The notes beneath the pieces are model-generated. The model made no database searches and was not told where the DNA came from. It saw nothing but the letters and a program-made list of their open reading frames with translations. Made by a program: the position numbers and the translations under genes. Below, one piece after another: positions 6,353 to 12,742 of a DNA stretch of 13,241 nucleotides (its first letter is position 1; each line of letters begins with the position of its first letter). The stretch is from the NCBI GenBank assembly GCA_964544115.1, contig CAZJBP010000109.1, positions 1-13,241 on the forward strand, written 5' to 3'. The stretch comes from CAZJBP01 sp964544115. GTDB taxonomy: Bacteria; Verrucomicrobiota; Kiritimatiellia; UBA8416; JADHWI01.

Positions 6353-7402
6353 ATGGAAACAAACGTGCACAGGGTCACGCTAGCCTTCCTCTTCGCGCTG
6401 CTCGCCACCGCCGCACGCGCACAACTCGGTGCGGATGAACAGGCCTGCCGACAGGTGTGGGGCACGCCCGTCTCCGTGGCGAACCAGACCAATGGAACGC
6501 GGGTGCTCACCTTCTCTTCCGGCGACTCCTCCATCGAGATCGGCCTCGTCAGCGGCGTCGTGAGGCGGGCGAACTACGGCAAGCCGTCCCTTGACAAGAA
6601 GGAGATCGCACGCCTCCTGGCCATGAACAGCGAGGGGAGCGAGTGGAGTGTGTGGACAGCGCCAGGGCAGGAGGAATCGGGCGAAACCCTGTGGACGCGC
6701 CCGGACGAGGCCGCCGCATCGCTTGACGGCAGCGGCTTGACCGTCACCAGCCGCGAGTGGTTGTGCCCCACAGCCCCGCCGCCGCCCGCCGCCAGCGCGA
6801 ATTCCACGGCGACGAACGCAGCCCCGGGCAGGGAAGAGGGAGCTGGCACCTCCCCAGACAGGCCCGCCACCGTTGCCGACATCCCCTTCGCCGGCCTCTG
6901 GCAGTGCGGGGGACCCTCCAAGCCGTTCACGGTCCTGCGGATCAAGCCAGACGGCTTGCTGACCTGGTTGGAGTTCGGCGAAACCGAACGGCGCGAGATC
7001 CCGCTGCGCTGGCAGCGCAAGTCGGACACCTCTTGTGTGGTGCTTCCGATCACCGAAATACCAGGCGTGGCTCAGACTGCGGGCAGCCTCGTGGGAGCGC
7101 TGGAAACGGACACCTCCGGCACACTGCACTTCACAACTCCCCCAGCCCCCGCGGGCCAGGCTGCCCGCCCCGTGCAACGCGCAGCCCCCCAGCGCTCCAT
7201 GGCCTTCAACCGAATCGGAGCCATGCCCCGATGGAAGCCCCGAGCGCCAGATGCCCTTCCGGTCAACGGCGACACAAAGGAAGAGGTCGTGACCTTGTTG
7301 GGCAGTCCATCCGGGACCATGCAGTCGGGCGGACGGGAAGTGTTTGTGTACTTCTGGGGAAACGTCTGGTTCAAGAATGGCGTCGTCGATGGCGTGGAAT
7401 GA
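6353..7402 (+). CDS. Exported protein with two OmlA/BamE-like modules, function unknown
   Basis: This 349-residue protein has a signal peptide at 1-23 (hydrophobic LAFLFALLATAARA, cleaved before Gln24; no lipobox Cys). The mature part has three domains joined by Pro/Ala-rich linkers at about 141-175 and 263-295. The N-terminal module (about 24-140) and the C-terminal module (about 295-349) both show the order charged helix, V..L/WG.P, central Y/F-rich strands, then G.V, as in SmpA/OmlA/BamE-like domains; this is my reading of a weak pattern. The middle module (about 176-262) has WLEFGETERREIPLRW. Four Cys in the first two modules could form disulfides. It starts 9 bases after the pseudopilin stop, so it is probably co-transcribed; the ribosome site at ATG 6353 is poor. 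A role in the periplasm beside the pseudopilins is inferred from context only. Confidence 0.7.
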   Translation: METNVHRVTLAFLFALLATAARAQLGADEQACRQVWGTPVSVANQTNGTRVLTFSSGDSSIEIGLVSGVVRRANYGKPSLDKKEIARLLAMNSEGSEWSVWTAPGQEESGETLWTRPDEAAASLDGSGLTVTSREWLCPTAPPPPAASANSTATNAAPGREEGAGTSPDRPATVADIPFAGLWQCGGPSKPFTVLRIKPDGLLTWLEFGETERREIPLRWQRKSDTSCVVLPITEIPGVAQTAGSLVGALETDTSGTLHFTTPPAPAGQAARPVQRAAPQRSMAFNRIGAMPRWKPRAPDALPVNGDTKEEVVTLLGSPSGTMQSGGREVFVYFWGNVWFKNGVVDGVE

Positions 7403-7428
7403 GTCGCGCGCCGCGGGAGCACACTGCC

Positions 7429-7827
7429 ATGCCTTGGAGTATCTTCGGAGCGCCGGGCGCAAAGCGGCAGACCACGCCGGAGGCGGCCTTCAATGGCGGG
7501 ACGCCCTCGGCCGTCGACTATGTCGAGTGGCTGCCGCGGTTCATGTTGCGCACATCCTGCACAGCCCTGACCATCGCCACCGACACTCCCCTCCCGACGA
7601 GCGCAGGCGCGCTTGACGAGGACCTTGTGTCTGACGTTCCGAGTGTCGAGGCCGTGCTCAACCGGCTGAAACTCGTCTCCGGGCTGAACCCGGTCCGGTG
7701 CCTCAAACCTACGGCCGGGCACTTCGAGCGCGCAAGAGGGGGGCTTACGCTGGCCTTCGGCACGCTCTTCGAGGAGACGCCCAAGCGGGCTACCTGCACG
7801 ATCCGCATGCGTGTGCGGCGTGGTTGA
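7429..7827 (+). CDS. Small protein of unknown function, possibly a GspE/PilT N-domain relative
   Basis: This 132-residue protein has no signal peptide or membrane segment and is probably cytoplasmic. I do not recognise it with certainty. The segment VLNRLKLVSGLNPV followed by KPTAGHFER recalls the part of GspE/PilT-type ATPases that reads RLKVMAGLD...RPQDGR, just before the nucleotide-binding domain, but no Walker A or B motif follows and the gene ends there. If the likeness is real it would be a stand-alone N2-type domain next to pseudopilins. ATG 7429 is chosen for GGGAG at 7415-7419 (spacer 9). An alternative ATG at 7399 overlaps the stop of the previous gene as ATGA and would add ten residues, but has only a weak ribosome site. 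Confidence 0.55.
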   Translation: MPWSIFGAPGAKRQTTPEAAFNGGTPSAVDYVEWLPRFMLRTSCTALTIATDTPLPTSAGALDEDLVSDVPSVEAVLNRLKLVSGLNPVRCLKPTAGHFERARGGLTLAFGTLFEETPKRATCTIRMRVRRG

Positions 7828-7848
7828 ACGCCCGACGGCGGCCGTTCA
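7825..7848. terminator. Hairpin across the convergent gene ends
   Basis: TGAACG at 7825-7830 pairs with CGTTCA at 7843-7848, and after one mismatch three more GC pairs extend the stem. The hairpin contains the stop codons of both convergent genes (TGA 7825-7827 on plus, TCA 7846-7848 for minus). It could act in both directions, but neither side has a T-run, so it is not a classic intrinsic terminator. Confidence 0.3.
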
Positions 7849-8580
7849 GGGCGCAACGGGAACGGCGTCGAGCGGCTCCAGGTCGATGCCGTGCCGCGTG
7901 ATGCGGGTCACGCGCCATCGGTAGACGTACGGCCCGTGCGTGCGAACGACGACGTTGCTCGTCTCGACCGTGCGGTGGTCGACGACTGCGACCCTCCGAT
8001 TGCCTTCCAGGACCATGCTTCCCCCGAACTCGAGCGCGGCCTGCGCGCCGGCCCAGTTCTGAGTCGGCTCGGACGGAGGAGTCAGTTGCGGGGGCGCGGG
8101 AATGACGGGCTTGTCCGGTGCGCCAGCGGCAACCTGCAGCGGCGAAGCGGCAGAAGAGACAACGGCAGTCTCGCCTGTCTTCCCACCCGATGGCTGGCCC
8201 TTCACAACGTCGCCACCCCCCTTCGGGCCGACGACAGCGCTCTGCTCCGCCGACGAAGGGCGCGATACCAGTAAGCGCGGCAGCAAGGCCCTGGCCCCGG
8301 CCGCAAGCGCCGTCGCTGCCAACACTGCGCACAGGACGTTGCGCATCACAACCCACGACGACCCGGCAAGAACCGCGGTAACAATGAGCAAAGCTGGAAT
8401 CAGGGCCATCCAGTAGGCCTGTTTGAAGAGCAGGAGGAAGATGAGCAGGGTCCCAATGCCGATCCCCGCCGCGGAGACAACCGCCCTCAGCGGCTTCATC
8501 CCGCTCTCTTGAGTTCGCAGAAGAACGTTTAGGACCATCAGAAAGAGCGCCACGCCGTAGCCGATCCAGAAAATCGTCAT
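7846..8580 (-). CDS. Membrane protein with soluble C-terminal domain, function unknown
   Basis: This 244-residue protein starts with three to four hydrophobic segments (about 1-21, 30-52, 54-78 and 80-98), a basic break, a Pro/Ser/Ala-rich linker (about 110-180) and a small C-terminal domain (about 185-244). The latter reads LEFGGSMVLEGNRRVAVVD ... YRWRVTRITRHGIDLEPL. That pattern of a short strand, an Arg-Arg-x-Ala-Val-Val strand and a final I-T-x-x-x-I-x-L-E strand faintly recalls the homology region of GspC/PilP/GspB, but those proteins have one membrane segment, not four. The start ATG 8580 is chosen over longer frames because GGAGG stands 4 bases before it. It lies 87 bases downstream of the HAD gene on the same strand, so they may share a transcript. 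It faces the small gene ending at 7827 with 18 bases between. Confidence 0.65.
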   Translation of the reverse strand: MTIFWIGYGVALFLMVLNVLLRTQESGMKPLRAVVSAAGIGIGTLLIFLLLFKQAYWMALIPALLIVTAVLAGSSWVVMRNVLCAVLAATALAAGARALLPRLLVSRPSSAEQSAVVGPKGGGDVVKGQPSGGKTGETAVVSSAASPLQVAAGAPDKPVIPAPPQLTPPSEPTQNWAGAQAALEFGGSMVLEGNRRVAVVDHRTVETSNVVVRTHGPYVYRWRVTRITRHGIDLEPLDAVPVAP

Positions 8581-8667
8581 AAGACCTCCGCCCCTTCTCC
8601 CTTCACCCACAACCTCCACGCATCCGCGGGTGCCCCGAGTGGCTAGCTGGAAGCATGCCAACGCCCC

Positions 8668-9312
8668 TCAGGCCAGCGCGTCCACCATATCGAGCGTCAC
8701 CTCGTGGAGAGAGCGCACCACACGCGATGCCAGGGAAAAATCGTGGCCGGCGGTGTGGCGGTTTGGAACGGCGATGCAGGCCATGCCGGCGGCGTGCGCC
8801 GCCCGCACCCCCTTCTCCGAGTCTTCCAGGACCACGCAGGCGCAAGGCTCGGCGCCCAGCCGCTCGGCAGCGAGGAGAAAGGCGTCGGGAAACGGCTTGA
8901 CCCGGGGCACGTCCTCCTGGACCACCACGCAGTCAAAGTAGTGCCGCAAGCCCAACGCCGCCAGCACCTCGCCGGCCGAGCGCCCGTACGACGCCGTGGC
9001 CAGGGCCAGCCGCTTCCGCCCCGCCAGCGCGTCCAGCAATCCCACCGCCCCGGGCATCGGCTCGGCCTCGGCCGCCACCCGCCGCGCGTATGCCGCCGCC
9101 TTCTCTTCCCGCACCGCGTCCGCATTCAGCGCCAGGCCCCGCAGCGACAGGAAATCTGCGATGCCCCGGCCCTGCCGGATCCAATGCTCCTCGTACTCCG
9201 CGTCGGCCAGCGTCACCCCGTGAACCCCCAACGCCTCCCGGTACGCCGCCATGTGCAACCTCTCCGTGTCCGCCAGCAACCCGTCGAGGTCGAAGATCAC
9301 CGCCTGCGCCAT
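8668..9312 (-). CDS. HAD-superfamily phosphatase/beta-phosphoglucomutase-like protein
   Basis: This is a 214-residue cytoplasmic HAD hydrolase of the beta-phosphoglucomutase-like subfamily. Motif I is IFDLDGLLADTE with nucleophile Asp8 and acid/base Asp10. A helical cap follows (about 18-85). Motif II Thr106-Ala-Ser108 is in LALATASYGRS, motif III Lys139 is in RVKPFPDAFL, and motif IV Glu163-Asp164 is in LEDSEKGVRAAHAAGM. All catalytic residues are present and the length is normal. Members act on sugar phosphates or similar small phosphoesters; the substrate cannot be read from sequence. ATG 9312 is preferred (AGGG five bases upstream). An upstream ATG at 9384 would add 24 residues unlike the family, and its AGGAG is only one base away. 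It is divergent from the CPBP gene. Confidence 0.9.
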   Translation of the reverse strand: MAQAVIFDLDGLLADTERLHMAAYREALGVHGVTLADAEYEEHWIRQGRGIADFLSLRGLALNADAVREEKAAAYARRVAAEAEPMPGAVGLLDALAGRKRLALATASYGRSAGEVLAALGLRHYFDCVVVQEDVPRVKPFPDAFLLAAERLGAEPCACVVLEDSEKGVRAAHAAGMACIAVPNRHTAGHDFSLASRVVRSLHEVTLDMVDALA

Positions 9313-9466
9313 CGAAGCCCTGCTCCCTTCCTGTCGTGCCCTGCCCTCACCCCACCTCACTGTCCGGGCGGTGATCTTACTCATTCTCCTAACAGCCTGC
9401 AGCCTAAACCGCTAATAGCCTTGCGGCCCTATCCGATTATCCCGCGCCTCGGTCATCTCCGTGGAG

Positions 9467-9495
9467 TTGCTTGGCGGCGGCCACGCAGGTACAGT
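9467..9495 (+). promoter_or_regulatory. Weak sigma-70-like promoter before the CPBP gene
   Basis: TTGCTT (9467-9472) and TACAGT (9490-9495) are separated by 17 bases, 20 bases upstream of the ATG at 9515. Each hexamer matches the consensus only partly. Spacing is ideal and transcription would start just before the GGAG ribosome site at 9506-9509. Confidence 0.25.
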
Positions 9496-9514
9496 CGGCG
9501 GACATGGAGTGTGC

Positions 9515-10369
9515 ATGCATCTGATCGCGCAGATTGTCTCTCTCTTCGGCGTCGCCGCGGGCGTTGTCCTTCTCATGTTTTCGGTCACGAGGGTCCTCAA
9601 CCGGGTCCACCGGCGGCAATCCAGCTGGACGCGGCGCTGGCAGCGCGTCGCCATGCGGCCCGTCCGCTGGCGCTTCGCCCTCGCCATGGCGGCCGCCTCG
9701 GCCTGGGCGTATGTTGTGCTCTCTGGAGCCGTTCAGGCCGGCTGGCTTGTTCCGGTGGACATCGCCCCGGACGCCGGCCTCCTGCCCCTCGCGGCCCAAA
9801 CGCTCCCGCTGCCTCTCGCCGCCCTGACCGCGCTGGCGGTCTGCATGCACGCGGAAGGCGCCTCCGCTCGCAGGGCCTTCGGCTTCCAGGCCCGGCAGCG
9901 ACGCTCCGGCGCCCGCCAGGCGCCCCTGCTCTACCTGGCTGCCCTTCCGGTCGTGCTGGCCGCGGCCCTCGCCTGGCGGGCCGTCCTGGATGGGCTGGCC
10001 ATCCCGCTGGCGCCCCAGCCCCTCATCGAGCTCCTGCAGAGCGGCCGGCTGTCGCCCTACGCTGTCCTCTACATCTCGGTGCTGGCCGTGACGGTGGCAC
10101 CCATCACGGAGGAGCTCCTGTTCCGCGGGTTGCTGCTTCCGCTGCTGATGCGGCACTATGGGCCCGTGCAGGCGGTGACCGCGGTTTCGCTGATGTTCGC
10201 CGGCATCCACTTCAACGCCGCATCCATCGCTCCGCTGTTCGCAATCGCCGCGGCTTTCGCGCTGGGCTATCTCTGGACCGGCTCTCTACTGACAGCCATC
10301 CTCATGCACGCGCTCTTCAACGGCGTGAATCTGTTGCTGCTGACCCTCGCGGCCCCTCAAGCCCTGTGA
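9515..10369 (+). CDS. CPBP-family intramembrane metalloprotease (CAAX/Rce1-like)
   Basis: This 284-residue membrane protein has seven or eight hydrophobic segments and the three CPBP (Abi) motifs: Glu199-Glu200-x3-Arg204 in EELLFRG, Phe228-x3-His232 in FAGIH, and His265-x3-Asn269 in HALFN. These Glu and His residues form the presumed zinc site of glutamic-type intramembrane proteases related to eukaryotic Rce1. The conserved core is the last 110 residues; the first 190 are variable in the family. Bacterial members process or handle membrane peptides in varied ways, including bacteriocin self-immunity, and the substrate here is unknown. ATG 9515 is chosen for GGAG at 9506-9509 with a 5-base spacer; a GTG at 9461 has no ribosome site. 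Next is folB, 98 bases downstream on the same strand. Confidence 0.9.
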   Translation: MHLIAQIVSLFGVAAGVVLLMFSVTRVLNRVHRRQSSWTRRWQRVAMRPVRWRFALAMAAASAWAYVVLSGAVQAGWLVPVDIAPDAGLLPLAAQTLPLPLAALTALAVCMHAEGASARRAFGFQARQRRSGARQAPLLYLAALPVVLAAALAWRAVLDGLAIPLAPQPLIELLQSGRLSPYAVLYISVLAVTVAPITEELLFRGLLLPLLMRHYGPVQAVTAVSLMFAGIHFNAASIAPLFAIAAAFALGYLWTGSLLTAILMHALFNGVNLLLLTLAAPQAL

Positions 10370-10386
10370 CGCGCCAAGCATTTGTC

Positions 10387-10416
10387 TTGATGGCCGGCGA
10401 ACGGTCCTGCTATCAG
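10387..10416 (+). promoter_or_regulatory. Possible promoter of folB
   Basis: TTGATG (10387-10392) and TATCAG (10411-10416) are 18 bases apart, and the -10 box is preceded by TGC, an extended -10 element. It lies in the 98-base gap between the CPBP gene and folB, so folB may be transcribed on its own as well as by read-through. Confidence 0.3.
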
Positions 10417-10467
10417 GGGCCCAGCCGGTGGGCACATTCCGCCGGAGCCGATCTGGGAGAGTGACGC

Positions 10468-10833
10468 ATGCACGCTGACCGCATCCTGATTCGCGATCTC
10501 CTGATTCACTGCATCGTCGGGACGGAGGACCGGGAGCGGATCACGCGCCAGCCGGTCGTGCTGAACATCGAGATGGACTGCGACCTGGCCCCCGCTGCCG
10601 CGAGCGACCGCATCGAGGACACGGTCAACTACGTCACGATCAAGAACCGCATCGTGGCGATGGTGGAGGCGAGCGGCTTCCAGTTGATCGAACGGCTGGC
10701 TGAGCGCGTCGCCGCCCTCTGCCTGGAGGATGCCCGCATCGGCGCGGCCGAGGTCACCGTGGAAAAGCCGGGGGCGCTGACCGGGGCCCGCAGCGTGGCG
10801 GTTCGGATCAGGCGGACTCAGCTTCCCGGATAA
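10468..10833 (+). CDS. folB: Dihydroneopterin aldolase
   Basis: This is a 121-residue cytoplasmic enzyme that cleaves 7,8-dihydroneopterin to 6-hydroxymethyl-7,8-dihydropterin and glycolaldehyde in folate synthesis. Family marks seen are the N-terminal IRDLLIHCIVGTEDRER, Tyr55 in VNYVTI, the pterin-anchoring Glu75 in LIERLAERVA, and the catalytic Lys100 in VEKPGAL. The length equals that of the E. coli protein. The ATG is preceded by GGGAGAG with a 6-base spacer. No other folate gene is in the window. Its last 26 bases overlap, tail to tail, the end of the minus-strand membrane-protein gene. Some relatives act as epimerases or as the related FolX, but the Tyr/Glu/Lys set favours FolB. Confidence 0.93.
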   Translation: MHADRILIRDLLIHCIVGTEDRERITRQPVVLNIEMDCDLAPAAASDRIEDTVNYVTIKNRIVAMVEASGFQLIERLAERVAALCLEDARIGAAEVTVEKPGALTGARSVAVRIRRTQLPG

Positions 10834-11815
10834 GGTCCGCCGCAGGCTTGCCCTTCAGTCCCGAGGCCATGTAGACCACGCCGCCGACCAGGCTCCAGAG
10901 CAGGACCGACGCGTAAAGCAGCAGCGAGAGCAGCACCGCGTTGGCCTCGGGCACGCCGAACACGTGGTTGAGCACCGCCTTCGCCGTGGCTTCCCGCGTC
11001 CCGAGCCCTCCCGGCGTGAGCGGAACGGCGGCAACGGCATTGATGACCGGGAACGCCGTCAGGAAGTCCACGAACGGCAGCCGCACGTTCAGGGCGCGGC
11101 CGAGCAACTGGACCGACACCACGTTCAGCAGATGGTTGAGGACCGACACGGCCATCGTGCTCCAGAGCACGGCCGGGTTGCGGAACCCGATCCGGAACGT
11201 CGCATACATGCGGTGAGCCACGGCCCCGATGCGCGTGCGCTCGCTGAAGCGGCGGAGGATCCCGATCCGCTCGAAGACATCGCACCAGGACGCTGTCACG
11301 GCAACCACCAACGACACGGCGAACACGGCGCCAAAGAACAGCAGCGCCGTGCGGGTCTCCGGGTGGGCCAGGGTCAGGCTCAGCCGGGAGACAAGCACGA
11401 TCGTGACGAGGCTGACCAGGGCCACGAGGCCGATGATGCGGTCCAAGACAACGGTGGAGACGGCTTCGGCCTTACGGTGGTGCGTCTCCCGGGCCGCGTA
11501 GTAGGCCTTCACCACATCACCCCCGGTGGCCCCGAGAAGGAAGGAGTTGAAAAACTGTCCGATGAAGAACAGCGTCAGTGCTCGTCGGAAGGGAAGCCGC
11601 AGGTCCTGCGACCGCAGCAGGATCTGCCAGCGCCACGCGCACATCAGAATGCAGACGCCAAAGACCAGGTTGCCCGCCAGCAGCCACGGCCAGGCGGCAG
11701 CAGCGGAGTGCAGCGCCTCCCAGAGGCGCTCCTTGTCCTTCATCGTGCCGAACAGGTAGGCGATCAGCCCGAGCCCGATGCCGAACTGCGCGAGATGCAG
11801 CAGCTTCTTCTTCAT
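10808..11815 (-). CDS. UPF0104/LPG-synthase-TM-family membrane protein
   Basis: This 335-residue integral membrane protein has about eight hydrophobic segments and the family marks: GATGGDVVKAYYAAR, then VVLDRIIGL, and near the end PLTPGGLGTREA. The family includes the membrane (flippase) part of MprF and the glycosyl-transfer-linked proteins called AglD/YbhN-like. It lacks the soluble lysyl-transferase domain of MprF, so lysinylation of lipid is not expected. It is the third gene of the gmd-rmd operon and its ATG overlaps the rmd stop as ATGA, so it is translationally coupled. I infer a role in moving or attaching a lipid-linked sugar made with GDP-rhamnose. The exact activity of such single-domain members is not established. 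Confidence 0.85.
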   Translation of the reverse strand: MKKKLLHLAQFGIGLGLIAYLFGTMKDKERLWEALHSAAAAWPWLLAGNLVFGVCILMCAWRWQILLRSQDLRLPFRRALTLFFIGQFFNSFLLGATGGDVVKAYYAARETHHRKAEAVSTVVLDRIIGLVALVSLVTIVLVSRLSLTLAHPETRTALLFFGAVFAVSLVVAVTASWCDVFERIGILRRFSERTRIGAVAHRMYATFRIGFRNPAVLWSTMAVSVLNHLLNVVSVQLLGRALNVRLPFVDFLTAFPVINAVAAVPLTPGGLGTREATAKAVLNHVFGVPEANAVLLSLLLYASVLLWSLVGGVVYMASGLKGKPAADLIREAESA

Positions 11816-12741
11816 GCGGTCACTCCCAGTTCCCTGGTGGCGTTCAACACATCGGCCAGCGTGCGGTCCAGGGGAATCTCCGCCTGCCAGCCGGTCGCCG
11901 CCCGCAGGCGCGAGACGTCGGCCAGCACGGCGTGGTCGGTCGGCCGGAACCGGGCCGCCTCCACCTCGTACTCGGCGCGAACCCCGGCGAGGGCGCACAG
12001 CCGGTCGAGGATGACCCGCATGGAGAGGCGCTGCGGGCCGCAGATGTTGTAGACCTGCCCCGCCGCGCCGGATTCGAGCAACAGGCGGTAGGCGCGCACA
12101 ACGTCCCGCACGTCCAGAATGATCCGTTCGCTCTCCAGGTTGCCCACGCGGATGACCGGGCACTTCTGGGTCTTGGCACGGTGGACCTGGGCAGCGAACG
12201 CCGGAATGGCAAAGCGCGGGGATTGTCCCGGCCCGGTGTGGTTGGTCGGACGCGCCACGATGACATCCTGCCCGTACTGCCGGTAGAATGACAGCGCCAG
12301 CAGGTCGGCCGCCGCCTTGGAGACCGCGTACAGGCTGGACGGAACCAGCGGCGCGTCTTCGTCGATAGGCACGTCGGACGCTCCGTACACCTGGGAAGTA
12401 GACACCACGAGCGCCCGCACGGGCTTGCCCAGCGCGCGGAGGGACTCCAGAACATGCAGCGTGCCGTGCAGGTTGGCGCGCAACACGCCCCCGGGATTCG
12501 CGTCACCCTCGGGCACGAACGCCATGCCCGCCAGGTGCAGGCACGCATCAGGCCGGCATTCCACGACCGCCCTGGCGACGTCGGCCGCAGAGCTCACGTC
12601 GGCCGCGTAGCAGGCCTCGACCCCTTCGACCGCAGCGGCTCCCGGAAGGTCGAGCACGGACACGCGGTGCCCGTGAGCCGCCAGCTCCGCAACCGCATAG
12701 CGGCCGGCAAAGCCGGCGCCGCCCGTAACGAGGACATGCAT
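11812..12741 (-). CDS. rmd: GDP-4-keto-6-deoxy-D-mannose reductase (extended SDR)
   Basis: This 309-residue cytoplasmic extended short-chain dehydrogenase reduces GDP-4-keto-6-deoxymannose to GDP-D-rhamnose with NAD(P)H. The nucleotide-binding turn TGGAGFAG is at residues 6-13, the STSQVYG strand supplies the catalytic Ser/Thr, and Tyr138-x3-Lys142 is in SLYAVSKAAAD. NHTGPGQSPRFAIPAF and the later RPTDHAVLADVSRLRAATGW are typical of the Rmd branch. Context supports it: gmd, which makes its substrate, ends only one base upstream. A GDP-fucose synthase (Fcl/WcaG), the other enzyme using this intermediate, would be expected to differ in these C-terminal motifs, but I cannot exclude a variant product such as a 6-deoxytalose. 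Confidence 0.85.
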   Translation of the reverse strand: MHVLVTGGAGFAGRYAVAELAAHGHRVSVLDLPGAAAVEGVEACYAADVSSAADVARAVVECRPDACLHLAGMAFVPEGDANPGGVLRANLHGTLHVLESLRALGKPVRALVVSTSQVYGASDVPIDEDAPLVPSSLYAVSKAAADLLALSFYRQYGQDVIVARPTNHTGPGQSPRFAIPAFAAQVHRAKTQKCPVIRVGNLESERIILDVRDVVRAYRLLLESGAAGQVYNICGPQRLSMRVILDRLCALAGVRAEYEVEAARFRPTDHAVLADVSRLRAATGWQAEIPLDRTLADVLNATRELGVTA

Positions 12742-12742
12742 C

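Noticed and set aside
6380..7462. Minus-strand open frame of 360 codons
   Set aside because: It is antisense to the exported protein, which has a clear signal peptide and domain pattern; the antisense product resembles nothing.
9312..9384. N-terminal extension of the HAD protein starting at 9384
   Set aside because: The 24 extra residues do not fit the family, and the AGGAG is only one base from the ATG; the start at 9312 has a better spaced ribosome site.
8704..10464. Plus-strand open frame of 586 codons
   Set aside because: It lies antisense to the HAD gene and out of frame over the CPBP gene. Its translation is rich in Arg, Pro and Gly without family motifs, as expected of a shadow frame in GC-rich DNA.
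10964..12052. Plus-strand open frame of 362 codons
   Set aside because: It is antisense to the UPF0104-like gene and rmd, both of which have clear family motifs; its product is low-complexity.
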